Source: a virus. Taken from it: 56,019 nt of DNA. The position numbers and the translations under genes were made by a program. This document shows positions 24,498 through 32,447 of the stretch, piece by piece. The notes beneath the pieces are model-generated. The model was given only the letters and a program-made list of their open reading frames with translations. It ran no database searches and was not told the origin of the DNA. Position 1 is the first letter of the stretch. Each line of letters begins with the position of its first letter. The stretch is from positions 1-56,019 of IMG/VR virus record IMGVR_UViG_3300036402_000107. One strand, 5' to 3'.

Positions 24498-25184
24498 GTG
24501 GCCAACAAGCTCGCAGCTGCTATCGCGTTCCGTCAGTACGCCAAGACCAAGACCCGCAAGGTCGGTGACGCCGTCGACGACCCGATCGCCGACAAGCTCG
24601 CCAAGGCCCAGTCCGCCGACGACATGGCCAAGCTCGCCATCGAGTCGGGCATCCCCAAGGACGTTGTCGAGGAGAAGGCCAAGAAGGCCCCGAACCCCGG
24701 TCAGTTCCGCATGACCATCGGGAACCTGATCCGTGGCGTTTACGCCCGGGTCGAGAAGTACCACACCCTCACGGGCGGGCGGGTCGATGCGGCGGACGTC
24801 GGGACGAAGAAGCTCTTTCAGGCGAAGATGGCGGAGTACCGCAAGGCCAACCGCCCCGTGAAGGACGGCCCGAAGCCCTCGACTGGGAAGAAGAAGACCG
24901 AGACCGCCAAGAAGGGCGGCAGGGTCGCTGCCTCCAAAAGCGGCAAGGGCGACGCTGCGGCGACTCCCAAGGGAGCACCCAGCAAGTCCGAGGCCGCTGG
25001 CCGTGGCAAGGGAAAGAAGGGTGGCGACGGTTCTGCCAAGAAGTCCCGCTGGCAGCGGAACGCCAGCAACAAGAAGGGCAAGCCCGCTGCTGACGCTGCT
25101 GACGGTGCGGGCGTGGGCGAGCAGGGCGAGCAGGAGGGCGGGCAGTCCAGTCTTGCCGAGGCAATTGCCGAAGCCAACAGCTGA
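24498..25184 (+). CDS. Lys/Ala-rich basic protein, histone-like tail
   Basis: GTG start with CGGAGG; 228 residues. The first 125 form a helical domain (PIADKLAKAQSADDMAKL); the last 100 are Lys/Ala/Gly/Ser-rich (GKGKKGGDGSAKKSRWQRN) like histone H1 tails, suggesting nucleic-acid binding. It is the second gene of cassette 4, downstream of HH4. The function is not known. Confidence 0.65.
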   Translation: MANKLAAAIAFRQYAKTKTRKVGDAVDDPIADKLAKAQSADDMAKLAIESGIPKDVVEEKAKKAPNPGQFRMTIGNLIRGVYARVEKYHTLTGGRVDAADVGTKKLFQAKMAEYRKANRPVKDGPKPSTGKKKTETAKKGGRVAASKSGKGDAAATPKGAPSKSEAAGRGKGKKGGDGSAKKSRWQRNASNKKGKPAADAADGAGVGEQGEQEGGQSSLAEAIAEANS

Positions 25185-25188
25185 TCTC

Positions 25189-25395
25189 GTGAACGCGTGG
25201 GCGGTGAGGCTGGGTGGCAACCCCCGCCTCACCGCCTTGTTTCTGGACGTCACCTTTAGAGCCTTCCCCGACGAGTGGTGCATGCGAGCTTTTGGCGTCC
25301 CCTACCCTCCGCTCTCCGTGGTCTTCGGCAACGGGTCACAGGAGCGGTACCAAGAGATGATCCGCCGCCCGGGAAGCTACGTGAAGAGAGACTGA
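25189..25395 (+). CDS. Hypothetical protein
   Basis: GTG at 25189, 4 bases after the previous stop; 68 residues, with no clear ribosome site, so coupling is likely. The longer open frame from 25003 overlaps the basic protein and is not credible. Contains EWCMRAFGVPYPPLS. Unknown family. Confidence 0.5.
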   Translation: MNAWAVRLGGNPRLTALFLDVTFRAFPDEWCMRAFGVPYPPLSVVFGNGSQERYQEMIRRPGSYVKRD

Positions 25396-25399
25396 CCCC

Positions 25400-25999
25400 A
25401 TGGCCAAGACCAAGACCCCGAAACCCAAGAAGGATTACGGCGACGGCGAGCGACCCGGCAAAGAGCCACCGCTCGCCGTCGCCGTCCACCGGCGGAAGAA
25501 CCACGAACAGATGATCCTTGAGTGTGCCGAGCAGATCGAGCCGGGCTGTCCGCTCGACCCGATCGCGAGAGCCTACGGACTCCTGCAGGCTCTCGGCCAG
25601 ATGTACGACTCGCTCAGGGTCGCCGTCGACGAAGCGGTCGCCGACAAGATCCGTGCTGACGGCCCGTTTGTTCTCGGTGAGGAGAAGTTCTACGTCGGCA
25701 AGAAGAAGAACACCAAGCAGACCGCCACGCACTCCGACCTCTACCTGTTCCTGATGGACTTGACGGGCGGGGATACGGAGACGGTGATGAGCTGCCTGAG
25801 TTCCAACGCGTGGAAGCACGGCACGATCAAGAAGCTCCTCGAAGAGAAGCTGACGGAGGGGGCGGACGCCGAGATCGCCTTTCTCAAGCTCTTCGAGGTC
25901 AGGGAAGAAGACGAAGTGAAGACGGGCAAGCCGACGAAGAAGGACGGCGACTTGCAGCGAATCCCCGTGGCTCTCCTCAAGAGGCTACAACAGTCATGA
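25400..25999 (+). CDS. Hypothetical protein
   Basis: 199 residues, start ATG four bases after the preceding stop. It has a lysine-rich N-terminus (KTKTPKPKKDYGDGE), then a mostly helical body with EQIEPGCPLDPIARAYGLLQ and a charged C-terminus. It resembles no family I can name. It overlaps the next gene by ATGA. Confidence 0.6.
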   Translation: MAKTKTPKPKKDYGDGERPGKEPPLAVAVHRRKNHEQMILECAEQIEPGCPLDPIARAYGLLQALGQMYDSLRVAVDEAVADKIRADGPFVLGEEKFYVGKKKNTKQTATHSDLYLFLMDLTGGDTETVMSCLSSNAWKHGTIKKLLEEKLTEGADAEIAFLKLFEVREEDEVKTGKPTKKDGDLQRIPVALLKRLQQS

Positions 26000-26658
26000 G
26001 AGTAACACTCCTCAAGCGTCTGCTCGTCAAGAACGATGAGCACTGGTTCCGCAAGGACACGACCCTGCTCGTGCCGCCGCTCGTCGGCGAAGTCCTGTAC
26101 ATCAGGCGTCGCGAGGGCGTCCTTGGCCTCCCCGAGTCCTTCGAGGACACGGTGAGTCCGCTGCTCCGCACCGCCGTGGTCGAGGGCTCGGATCGCCTCG
26201 TGGTCTTCCTCGACTACGTGACCGAGATCTTCGAGTCCGACTACGGCCCGCTAGACCGCTCTTCGCACGAAGCGTGGGGTCACTGGTTCTACTGCTACGG
26301 CTTCGCTCCCACCGAAGAGACCGACCCCATGAAGCTCACGCCGTGGAGCGTCCCCGAGAGCCGTCAGAAGGCGGAAGCACCGAGGCACGCGTCGCCGTGC
26401 TGCGGCATGGAGAGCACCGAGACCGGGCTCGTCGGCACCGCCTACCTGTACACCTGCTACGGCTGCCGCCACATCTGGCACTACGCGGGCGGGCGGAAGG
26501 TCATCGGGACGCCGACCCAGCAGGAACCGGGCGTAAGGCTCTCGGACGCCATGGCACCGCTCGACCCCACGGCACCCCTGCAGTTCGCCGAGCACCCCGA
26601 TGGCTTCCCGGGCACCGACGAGGGCTCGCACTATATGTCCCAGACGAAGCTCCCGTGA
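25996..26658 (+). CDS. Hypothetical protein with zinc-binding segment
   Basis: The ATG overlaps the previous stop; 220 residues. The middle has SPCCGMES and YTCYGCRHIWHY, a Cys4 zinc-ribbon like unit near residues 130-160. The N-terminal domain is hydrophobic/beta (LVVFLDYVTEIFESDYG). It is last in this operon; a terminator follows. Confidence 0.6.
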   Translation: MRVTLLKRLLVKNDEHWFRKDTTLLVPPLVGEVLYIRRREGVLGLPESFEDTVSPLLRTAVVEGSDRLVVFLDYVTEIFESDYGPLDRSSHEAWGHWFYCYGFAPTEETDPMKLTPWSVPESRQKAEAPRHASPCCGMESTETGLVGTAYLYTCYGCRHIWHYAGGRKVIGTPTQQEPGVRLSDAMAPLDPTAPLQFAEHPDGFPGTDEGSHYMSQTKLP

Positions 26659-26689
26659 AACGGCTGCGACCGGTCGCGGGTCAGAGGGG

Positions 26690-26727
26690 GAGGGCGAGTC
26701 GCGTGGCGTGGCTCGCCCTCTCCGTTT
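26690..26727 (+). terminator. Terminator before replication module
   Basis: GAGGGCGAG pairs with CTCGCCCTC (26712-26720), followed by TCCGTTT. Confidence 0.7.
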
Positions 26728-26740
26728 ATGGAGGTCCAAG

Positions 26741-27187
26741 ATGACCGAGGTCGCGAAGATAGCAAAGCAGATCTGGGATCGCACGAGTTTCGACGTCAGG
26801 CAGACGATCCTGACGAGCCTGATCGAGTGGCGTCTCTTCAAGCTAGGCTGGGAGGGGCACGTCACCGAAGACTTGCAAGCGTTGTTCACGGTGTACCACG
26901 AAGGGGATAACCCGTTCGACAAGTTGGAGTGGACGCATGGATTCGACGAAGCGAAAGCAACAAGTGACGCCCTCGCAAGAAGGCAAGGCGACGCCGGACT
27001 GGAGCAGGATCGGCCGGAGGAGCAGGAGGAAGGGGAAGAAGTACGAGAACGTGATCGCGGGGTGCCTCCGAGACTGCATGGGTCTGAACTGGCAGACGAC
27101 GCGAAACAGCGGCCGAACCGACTTGAAGGGAGATCTGTACTGTCTCGATCGTCCGGGCTTCGTCGTCGTGGAGTGCAAGGATCGTGA
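26741..27187 (+). CDS. Hypothetical protein with long overlap into nuclease gene
   Basis: ATG with GGAGG upstream. The first 65 residues look authentic (AKIAKQIWDRTSFDVRQTIL, LIEWRLFKLGWEGHV), but after about 26950 the frame overlaps the nuclease gene and reads as an Arg/Glu-rich shadow. Either the gene truly ends at 27187 with a 251-base overlap, or a sequence error hides an earlier stop. Confidence 0.5.
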   Translation: MTEVAKIAKQIWDRTSFDVRQTILTSLIEWRLFKLGWEGHVTEDLQALFTVYHEGDNPFDKLEWTHGFDEAKATSDALARRQGDAGLEQDRPEEQEEGEEVRERDRGVPPRLHGSELADDAKQRPNRLEGRSVLSRSSGLRRRGVQGS

Positions 27188-27488
27188 CACTTTCCAACCT
27201 CTGTGCATGCTGCAGGAGAATGCGGGGTTCGTCAATGAGCTTGACAAAGTACGCGACGAAACGAAAGGCCAAGGTCGTGTCGTCATCTTCTCGAAAGTCC
27301 GCCTGCTCGGCGACCTCGTCGGCGTCCTCCGCGACCCGGAGGGCAGGACGATCGACGACTTCCTCATCGGCTCGCAGCGGACGGGCATCCACGCGGGGGG
27401 CGTCCTGTGGCGGCTCGTCCGCGACGGCCTCGACTGCGACGAAGCGGAGAGACTCCTCTTCCGTGGCATCGGTGAGTCCGCAGTCTAG
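26937..27488 (+). CDS. PDDEXK-type nuclease, resolvase-like
   Basis: 183 residues. After a basic N-terminus, KGKKYENVIAGCLRDCMG near 35 carries the first Glu, GRTDLKGDLYCL near 60 gives the Asp, and FVVVECKDRDTF near 74 gives the ExK, the pattern of Holliday-junction resolvase and related PDDEXK nucleases. It probably acts in recombination or DNA processing with the neighbouring replication genes. The C-terminal domain (RRLVRDGLDCDEAERLLF-like) is not assigned. Confidence 0.7.
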   Translation: MDSTKRKQQVTPSQEGKATPDWSRIGRRSRRKGKKYENVIAGCLRDCMGLNWQTTRNSGRTDLKGDLYCLDRPGFVVVECKDRDTFQPLCMLQENAGFVNELDKVRDETKGQGRVVIFSKVRLLGDLVGVLRDPEGRTIDDFLIGSQRTGIHAGGVLWRLVRDGLDCDEAERLLFRGIGESAV

Positions 27489-27972
27489 CTACGTCGCGTT
27501 GATCCGTCTAGCCCGCGACGGGCACCGCGGGGCGTGGGAGGCGATGGTGGCCCGGCTCACCCCGATGCTGCGGTCTTTGGCCCGTCGCCTTGGCCCGGTC
27601 GGGCACGAGGAGGACGCCGTGCAGGAAGCCCTGCTACGCGTCGTGCAGCAGATCGGGCGGGTCGATCTCGGCCGCGAGTCCACGGCCCGCACCTTCATCA
27701 TGAACGCGGGCGTGTTCGCGATCCGCACCTTCAACACCAAGATCATGAGGGAGAACCGACGCGACAAGCTGAAGACACACCGCACCGGCGTCGTCCAAGA
27801 CCCCGACCTCGCCGACTTCCCGCCCGTCCTGTCGCTATACTTCCGCTACATCATGGAGCACGGCACGATTCTCGGTGCCCACAAGAGCGTCGGCGACGAG
27901 TTGGGGATTCACAAGGCGTCCGCGTTCCGCCGCTTCCATCAAGAGGCGAAGACTTTCATGGAGGGACTGTGA
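27472..27972 (+). CDS. Sigma-70 family-like factor (ECF type)
   Basis: GTG at 27472 overlaps the nuclease gene by 17 bases; 166 residues. RGAWEAMVARLTPMLRSLARR and HEEDAVQEALLRVVQQ (residues 20-56) match sigma region 2 with its DxEDxxQE signature. The C-terminus has a helix-turn-helix (GDELGIHKASAFRRFHQEAK) in region 4 position. It could redirect host RNA polymerase to phage promoters. It is coupled to DNA polymerase by GTGA overlap. Confidence 0.72.
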   Translation: MSPQSSYVALIRLARDGHRGAWEAMVARLTPMLRSLARRLGPVGHEEDAVQEALLRVVQQIGRVDLGRESTARTFIMNAGVFAIRTFNTKIMRENRRDKLKTHRTGVVQDPDLADFPPVLSLYFRYIMEHGTILGAHKSVGDELGIHKASAFRRFHQEAKTFMEGL

Positions 27973-30311
27973 GAAGAGTAATCGTCGTCGGCGACATGCC
28001 GCAACCAGACCAGCAGCTGCAAGCCATCATGAAGGAGGTCTCCCCCGACTGTCTGTACTGGCACGTCAACGAGGTGGAGAAGTTCAAGCCGGTGACGGGC
28101 GACCTCATGGTGCCGCTCGGCAAGGCCGCGATCGAGACCGTGCTCCGCGTCGACAAGGCCAAGGTAGATGATCTCGTCGGGCAGCAGTACGACGCCAAGG
28201 TCGAGGGGGCGGACGTCAAGGTCATCTGCCAGTACCACCCCGGTTACCTCGCGAGGATGCAGGAGAAGAAGGGCGGAGCGACCGAGCGGGCGGTCAAAGC
28301 GTGGTTCGACGTGTGGGACACCGTGCAGGAGGTCTCCACGGGCGAGGAGGTCAAGATCCCTGAGGTGCTCGTCCTCACCGAGTACGAAGACGTCGTGGCG
28401 TGGCTGGAGTACCTGCGTGACACCGACCACGTGATCGGCTACGACTACGAGACTTGGGGCGTGAACCAGAGCGGGGAGAACACCGCACTCCGGCCGGAAC
28501 TGTGCACCGAGTTCGAGATCCTCACCATCGGCTGTGCCGTCGTCAGGGAAGACGGCACGTGGGACGCCTTCAGCTTCCCCTTCGACTGGCACAGGGAGGA
28601 CGGCACGTGGTACTGGACGGAGGAGCAGCAGCAGGTGATCGCCGACCTGTGGTTCGGGATCTACCTCGGCAAGAGGTCGATCGCTCACTTCTGCAAGTAC
28701 GAGCACAAGTGCAACCTCAAGCGGTTCGGCAGGACGAACGTCTCGCTCATGGACACGATGCTGGAGGACGACACCTACAACGAAGTGAACGACCACAAGC
28801 TTCACCGCGTCGGTGCCCGAATGGGTCTGCGGTGGATGCGGTACAAGAGCCTGAGCGACAAGACCCGCAAGAACCCGAAAGAAGCACCGCTGGACAAACT
28901 GCTGGAGTACAACGCCCTCGACGCCCTCTGCACGATCCTCTCGCACGTCAAGCTCGACGAACTCCTCAGCGAGCAGCAGCTCGACGGCGTGGCCCGGATG
29001 GAAGAGAGCTTCTGCTACTACCTCGCCAAGCTCGAGATGAACGGCATGCAGGTGGACGCGAACGAAGCGTCGATCGTCCGTGCCGAGCTTCGCGACGTCG
29101 AGATCCCCAAGCTGCAGCACGAGTTCAGCACCCTGCCCGAGATCCAGAAGGTGGAGCGGTGGGCACTCCGCACCATGAAGAAGTACCAGACCAAGGCGTA
29201 TCAGGAGGGACGCAAGCAGGTCGTCTTCTCCCCGAAGTCGCCGCCCATGATGAAGTACCTGTGCATGGACGTGCTGAAGCTGCCGATTCAGGAAGTCAAA
29301 GTCAACGGCAAGTACACTCTGAAGTTCGACAAGCGGACGCTCGAGCCATACGAGGAGGACGTCCCCGTCCTGACGCACCTCGTCAACCTTCGCCGCACGT
29401 CGGCGATGCTGACGGGCTTCCTCGACAAGTGGGAAGCCTTCGTCGACTCGCACGGCAAGGTGCACAGCCAGTACAACCAAGGCAAGGTCGTCACCGGCCG
29501 TCTCTCTTCGACCGACCCGCCCCAGCAGAACATACCCAAGAAGCACCGGGTGCGGAAGGTCTACGTCAGCCGGTACAAGGACGGCTGGCTCGTTAACGTC
29601 GACGTCAAGCAGCAAGAACCCCGCTTGCTCGCCGGATGGTCGAAGGACGAGAAGATGATCGAGGCGATCAACGGTGGGTACGACCTCCACGGCTTCGTGG
29701 CCAGCGAGATCTACGGCGTGCCCTACCTCGCCGACCAGACCGAGCACCGCGAGATCGGGAAGCGGATGAATCTCGGCATGATGTACGGGCAGACCGAGTA
29801 CGGGCTCGCCGCCAAGACCGGGATGACCGTCGAGGCAGCGGTGCGTCTCCTGAAGCTGTACGATCGCCGCTTCCCCCGGATCGCCAAGCAGCGTCAGGAG
29901 TGGCAGGCTTTCGCCGCCAAGCACGGCTACGCCGAAGACCTGTTTGGCCGTCGCCGCCACCTCCCCGACGCCCTCTCGAAGGACAAGTGGCTGCGGGAGC
30001 GGGCACTCCGCCAAGCCTGCAACTACCCGATCCAGCGTACCGCCCTCGTCTTCACGATGGTCTCGATGGGCGTGGCGATGCAGACCATCGAAGACGAGGG
30101 GCTCGAAGACGCGATGTGCGTCTGCGGCACCGTGCACGACTCGATCATCGGGGACGCCGCCGACGCCAAGTACCGCAAACGGCTGCAAGAGATCTTGGTG
30201 TACGGCGTGGAGATCCATAACAAGGCCGAGTACTGGAAGGACAGCGGCGTGCCCATGAAGGCGGACGTCGAGTGGGGGCGGAACCTCTACCAGCTGGAGA
30301 AGGCCGCATGA
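27969..30311 (+). CDS. Family A DNA polymerase with 3'-5' exonuclease
   Basis: GTG at 27969 overlaps the sigma stop; 780 residues. Residues 1-115 resemble the C-terminal half of a uracil-DNA glycosylase (VPLGKAAIETVL near 47, HPGYLAR near 90). The exonuclease domain has GYDYETW near 157 and EYNALDAL near 313. Polymerase motif A is VDVKQQEPR near 543, motif B REIGKRMNLGMMYG near 593 (Leu where E. coli Pol I has Phe762), motif C VHDSI near 721 (Ser instead of the usual Glu). It is the replicative polymerase, and a DpoZ-type candidate given the nearby PurZ-like gene. Confidence 0.92.
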   Translation: MRRVIVVGDMPQPDQQLQAIMKEVSPDCLYWHVNEVEKFKPVTGDLMVPLGKAAIETVLRVDKAKVDDLVGQQYDAKVEGADVKVICQYHPGYLARMQEKKGGATERAVKAWFDVWDTVQEVSTGEEVKIPEVLVLTEYEDVVAWLEYLRDTDHVIGYDYETWGVNQSGENTALRPELCTEFEILTIGCAVVREDGTWDAFSFPFDWHREDGTWYWTEEQQQVIADLWFGIYLGKRSIAHFCKYEHKCNLKRFGRTNVSLMDTMLEDDTYNEVNDHKLHRVGARMGLRWMRYKSLSDKTRKNPKEAPLDKLLEYNALDALCTILSHVKLDELLSEQQLDGVARMEESFCYYLAKLEMNGMQVDANEASIVRAELRDVEIPKLQHEFSTLPEIQKVERWALRTMKKYQTKAYQEGRKQVVFSPKSPPMMKYLCMDVLKLPIQEVKVNGKYTLKFDKRTLEPYEEDVPVLTHLVNLRRTSAMLTGFLDKWEAFVDSHGKVHSQYNQGKVVTGRLSSTDPPQQNIPKKHRVRKVYVSRYKDGWLVNVDVKQQEPRLLAGWSKDEKMIEAINGGYDLHGFVASEIYGVPYLADQTEHREIGKRMNLGMMYGQTEYGLAAKTGMTVEAAVRLLKLYDRRFPRIAKQRQEWQAFAAKHGYAEDLFGRRRHLPDALSKDKWLRERALRQACNYPIQRTALVFTMVSMGVAMQTIEDEGLEDAMCVCGTVHDSIIGDAADAKYRKRLQEILVYGVEIHNKAEYWKDSGVPMKADVEWGRNLYQLEKAA

Positions 30312-30553
30312 AACGGATCATCGGGCTGCGGACGAGAGACCTTGCTACGTTGATGGCCGCTCTCAGCGATGCTGTGCGTGACCGCGAGGGGCTGGTCGAA
30401 GCTTACACGGTCACCGACTACGGGACGAGGAGGGAGTCTCTTGACCGGGGCAGTGCTCACGCCGTTCAGGGGGCGAAAGGGGCGATCAAGAGATACGTGC
30501 GTCTTCGCTCGATGATCGCTCAGGAGCTTCGCCTAAGGAGGAACCAAGAGTGA
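30308..30553 (+). CDS. Hypothetical protein
   Basis: The ATG overlaps the polymerase stop; 81 residues, basic and helical (MKRIIGLRTRDLATLMAALS). The ending is Arg-rich. No family is recognised. It is translationally coupled on both sides. Confidence 0.6.
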   Translation: MKRIIGLRTRDLATLMAALSDAVRDREGLVEAYTVTDYGTRRESLDRGSAHAVQGAKGAIKRYVRLRSMIAQELRLRRNQE

Positions 30554-30924
30554 ATGCAGGAAGGCAGAAGCTCATCGAGCGGACGTGCGGCCTCCTGCAC
30601 GTCTGCCTCGAGCCTCACCAGCAGGAGAAGGACGTCGAGCGGATCTTGCGGACGTGCTCGACCGACCTCGAGATGTGGGGCATCGGCGAGGACGAGATCA
30701 TTGAACAAGACCCCGATGCGTGGCTCTGCCTGCTACTGGGCGTGGAACGAGCGGAGCATCTCGGGGGTCATGACGGAGGAGACAGACTATGGCACTCAGC
30801 CCCAAAGCAAGAGCAGCAGCCAGCAGCGAACTTTCGTACACCGGAGCGGCACAGTCCTACGACGTCCCGCTCCGCAACAGTTCGCCTCTGGCTAAGGACG
30901 TCGCCCGCGTGGCCAAGCAGGTAG
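30550..30924 (+). CDS. Hypothetical protein, C-terminus uncertain
   Basis: GTG at 30550 overlaps the previous stop. The first 80 residues look real (RQKLIERTCGLLHVCLEPHQ, EKDVERILRTCSTDLEMW), but from 30789 the frame overlaps the next gene by 136 bases and becomes a Ser/Arg/Pro shadow. The true end may be affected by a sequence error. Confidence 0.5.
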   Translation: MNAGRQKLIERTCGLLHVCLEPHQQEKDVERILRTCSTDLEMWGIGEDEIIEQDPDAWLCLLLGVERAEHLGGHDGGDRLWHSAPKQEQQPAANFRTPERHSPTTSRSATVRLWLRTSPAWPSR

Positions 30925-31994
30925 CCGACGACTGGCACCGGGAGAACCCCAACGCCAAGCGTCCGGCGATGGTGCAGGTGACTGATGCCCTCATGAAGAA
31001 CGCCGCCGACAAGCTCGGTCTCGAGCACGGCGTCCCTCAACTGGGCAACCACACCTTGGCGAAGCCGACCCTTGCCTCCCTCTTCGAGCCCGCGAAGCCG
31101 GGCGAGCGTCCCGACCCCCTTGCCTCTTGGAACAGGGCACGCAACGCCAGCTTCAACGGCAAGCCAGCCGTCTCCGTGCAGCCCGAGGATCAGGCATTCT
31201 ACAGCACCGAGGCCGACCCAAAGGGCACCGCTTACGCGGTCGGCAGTCTCGATCAGGACAGACTCCCGGGCTTCGGTGCAGGCCCATTCAAACAACTACA
31301 GGACGCCTTGGAATGCGTTGGACACGAGGGCGAAGCTGTGTGGCGTATCGTCCCCGGTCAGGAACCTTCAGTTATCGACGTGTGGGTTGGTGCCCGTGAG
31401 ATCAGGGGCGAGCGTTTCGTCCCGGGATGGGCTGTCAATCAAGCACGCGAGGAGTGTCATGTTATCATGGCTAAAGCAGCAGCCCCCAAGAAGAACTTCG
31501 GAGCAACAGCGGCGACGGCGTCCGCACCGACGCGACCCCCTGCGTCACCGCCTGCCCGCCCCCAACGGCAGGCGGCACCGGTGACGGAGGAAGACTTCAA
31601 GCCTTCCGACAACGACCCGCAGGACGACGACGTCAGCGGTGCGGAGGACGACGCCCCCGAGCAGGAGGCCCCCGCCGCCCCCGCCGTCCCCGCCAAGACG
31701 GCCAAGAAGCGTCCGACCGGCTCGGCACCCGCCGTGCAGGAGGGCGAGACGCTGGACGACCTCAAGCGTCGGGCGGGGGCTCCGGGCAACGGCCAGCAGG
31801 TCTTCGTCTCGGTCGGCAAGACCATCAACATAGGCGACTATGAGTCGGTGCGGATCGACGTCGGCATCTGCCGCCCGGTGGAGGACGGCCAGACCCGCGA
31901 GGAGGTCACCAACGAGGTGATCGACGAGGTCTTCGCCACCATCAACAACCTGAAGACCGACGTGCTCGCAGCCGTCGAGAGCGGAGGGTTCTAG
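30789..31994 (+). CDS. Hypothetical protein of replication region
   Basis: 401 residues with GGAGGAG upstream. The N-terminal 215 residues form one domain (AKDVARVAKQVADDWHREN), then a Pro/Ala linker (residues 235-310), then a C-terminal domain VFVSVGKTINIGDYESVRID that resembles small beta domains in phage single-strand annealing or recombination-associated proteins. An internal ATG at 31467 (MAKAAAPKKN), with GAGGAG upstream, could give the C-terminal half separately. The family is not identified. Confidence 0.6.
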   Translation: MALSPKARAAASSELSYTGAAQSYDVPLRNSSPLAKDVARVAKQVADDWHRENPNAKRPAMVQVTDALMKNAADKLGLEHGVPQLGNHTLAKPTLASLFEPAKPGERPDPLASWNRARNASFNGKPAVSVQPEDQAFYSTEADPKGTAYAVGSLDQDRLPGFGAGPFKQLQDALECVGHEGEAVWRIVPGQEPSVIDVWVGAREIRGERFVPGWAVNQAREECHVIMAKAAAPKKNFGATAATASAPTRPPASPPARPQRQAAPVTEEDFKPSDNDPQDDDVSGAEDDAPEQEAPAAPAVPAKTAKKRPTGSAPAVQEGETLDDLKRRAGAPGNGQQVFVSVGKTINIGDYESVRIDVGICRPVEDGQTREEVTNEVIDEVFATINNLKTDVLAAVESGGF

Positions 31995-31996
31995 CC

Positions 31997-32443
31997 ATGG
32001 ATCAACGGCAGTATGACAGCATCGTCTCCGACCTCGCCCCCGACCTCGCGATCTCCCGCGACAACGTGAGCGAGGCGATGATGAACCAGCCCGAGAAGTA
32101 CGTGCACTACGCACTCGCCTACCAGCGGGCTGTGAAGCACTGCAAGCTTCTTGAGTTCAGGCTCGAGGAGGTCGAGGCCAGCATCGACCGCTGGCTCGTG
32201 AAGCGGTTCAACAAGGTGACGGAGAAGATGCTGCGTACTGCCTGCCTGACCCGGGACAACTACAAGCAGATGAAGCGTGAGCTGATCGACGCGGAAGACC
32301 GCCGAGATTCGCTCGAGTCGATCGTCAGAGCGATGGAGCACCGAAAGGACATGCTAGTCAACTTCGGTGCCACCGTCCGCGAAGAGATCCGCCTGACGTC
32401 GGGCGGTGACCACGTGAACAAGACTAGCAGCAGGAACAGGTAA
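31997..32443 (+). CDS. UvsY-like recombination mediator candidate
   Basis: 148 residues, nearly all helical. The pattern KVTEKMLRTACLTRDNY followed by DSLESIVRAMEHRKDMLVNF resembles phage UvsY-like mediators, which load recombinase on SSB-coated DNA. It sits immediately before a gp32-like SSB, as expected for this role. The assignment is from pattern and context. Confidence 0.55.
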   Translation: MDQRQYDSIVSDLAPDLAISRDNVSEAMMNQPEKYVHYALAYQRAVKHCKLLEFRLEEVEASIDRWLVKRFNKVTEKMLRTACLTRDNYKQMKRELIDAEDRRDSLESIVRAMEHRKDMLVNFGATVREEIRLTSGGDHVNKTSSRNR

Positions 32444-32447
32444 GACT

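Noticed and set aside
18900-24500. Repeated elements considered as a CRISPR-like array
   Set aside because: The repeats are 55-base structured RNA units with genes between them, not short repeats with uniform spacers.
27534-27968. N-terminal extension of the polymerase frame
   Set aside because: It overlaps the sigma-like gene entirely, and the GTG at 27969 in a stop-start overlap is the natural start.
27939-30218. Very long minus-strand open frame (about 759 residues) opposite DNA polymerase
   Set aside because: It is a shadow of the polymerase gene in GC-rich DNA; composition is unlike the real proteins and there is no start signal.
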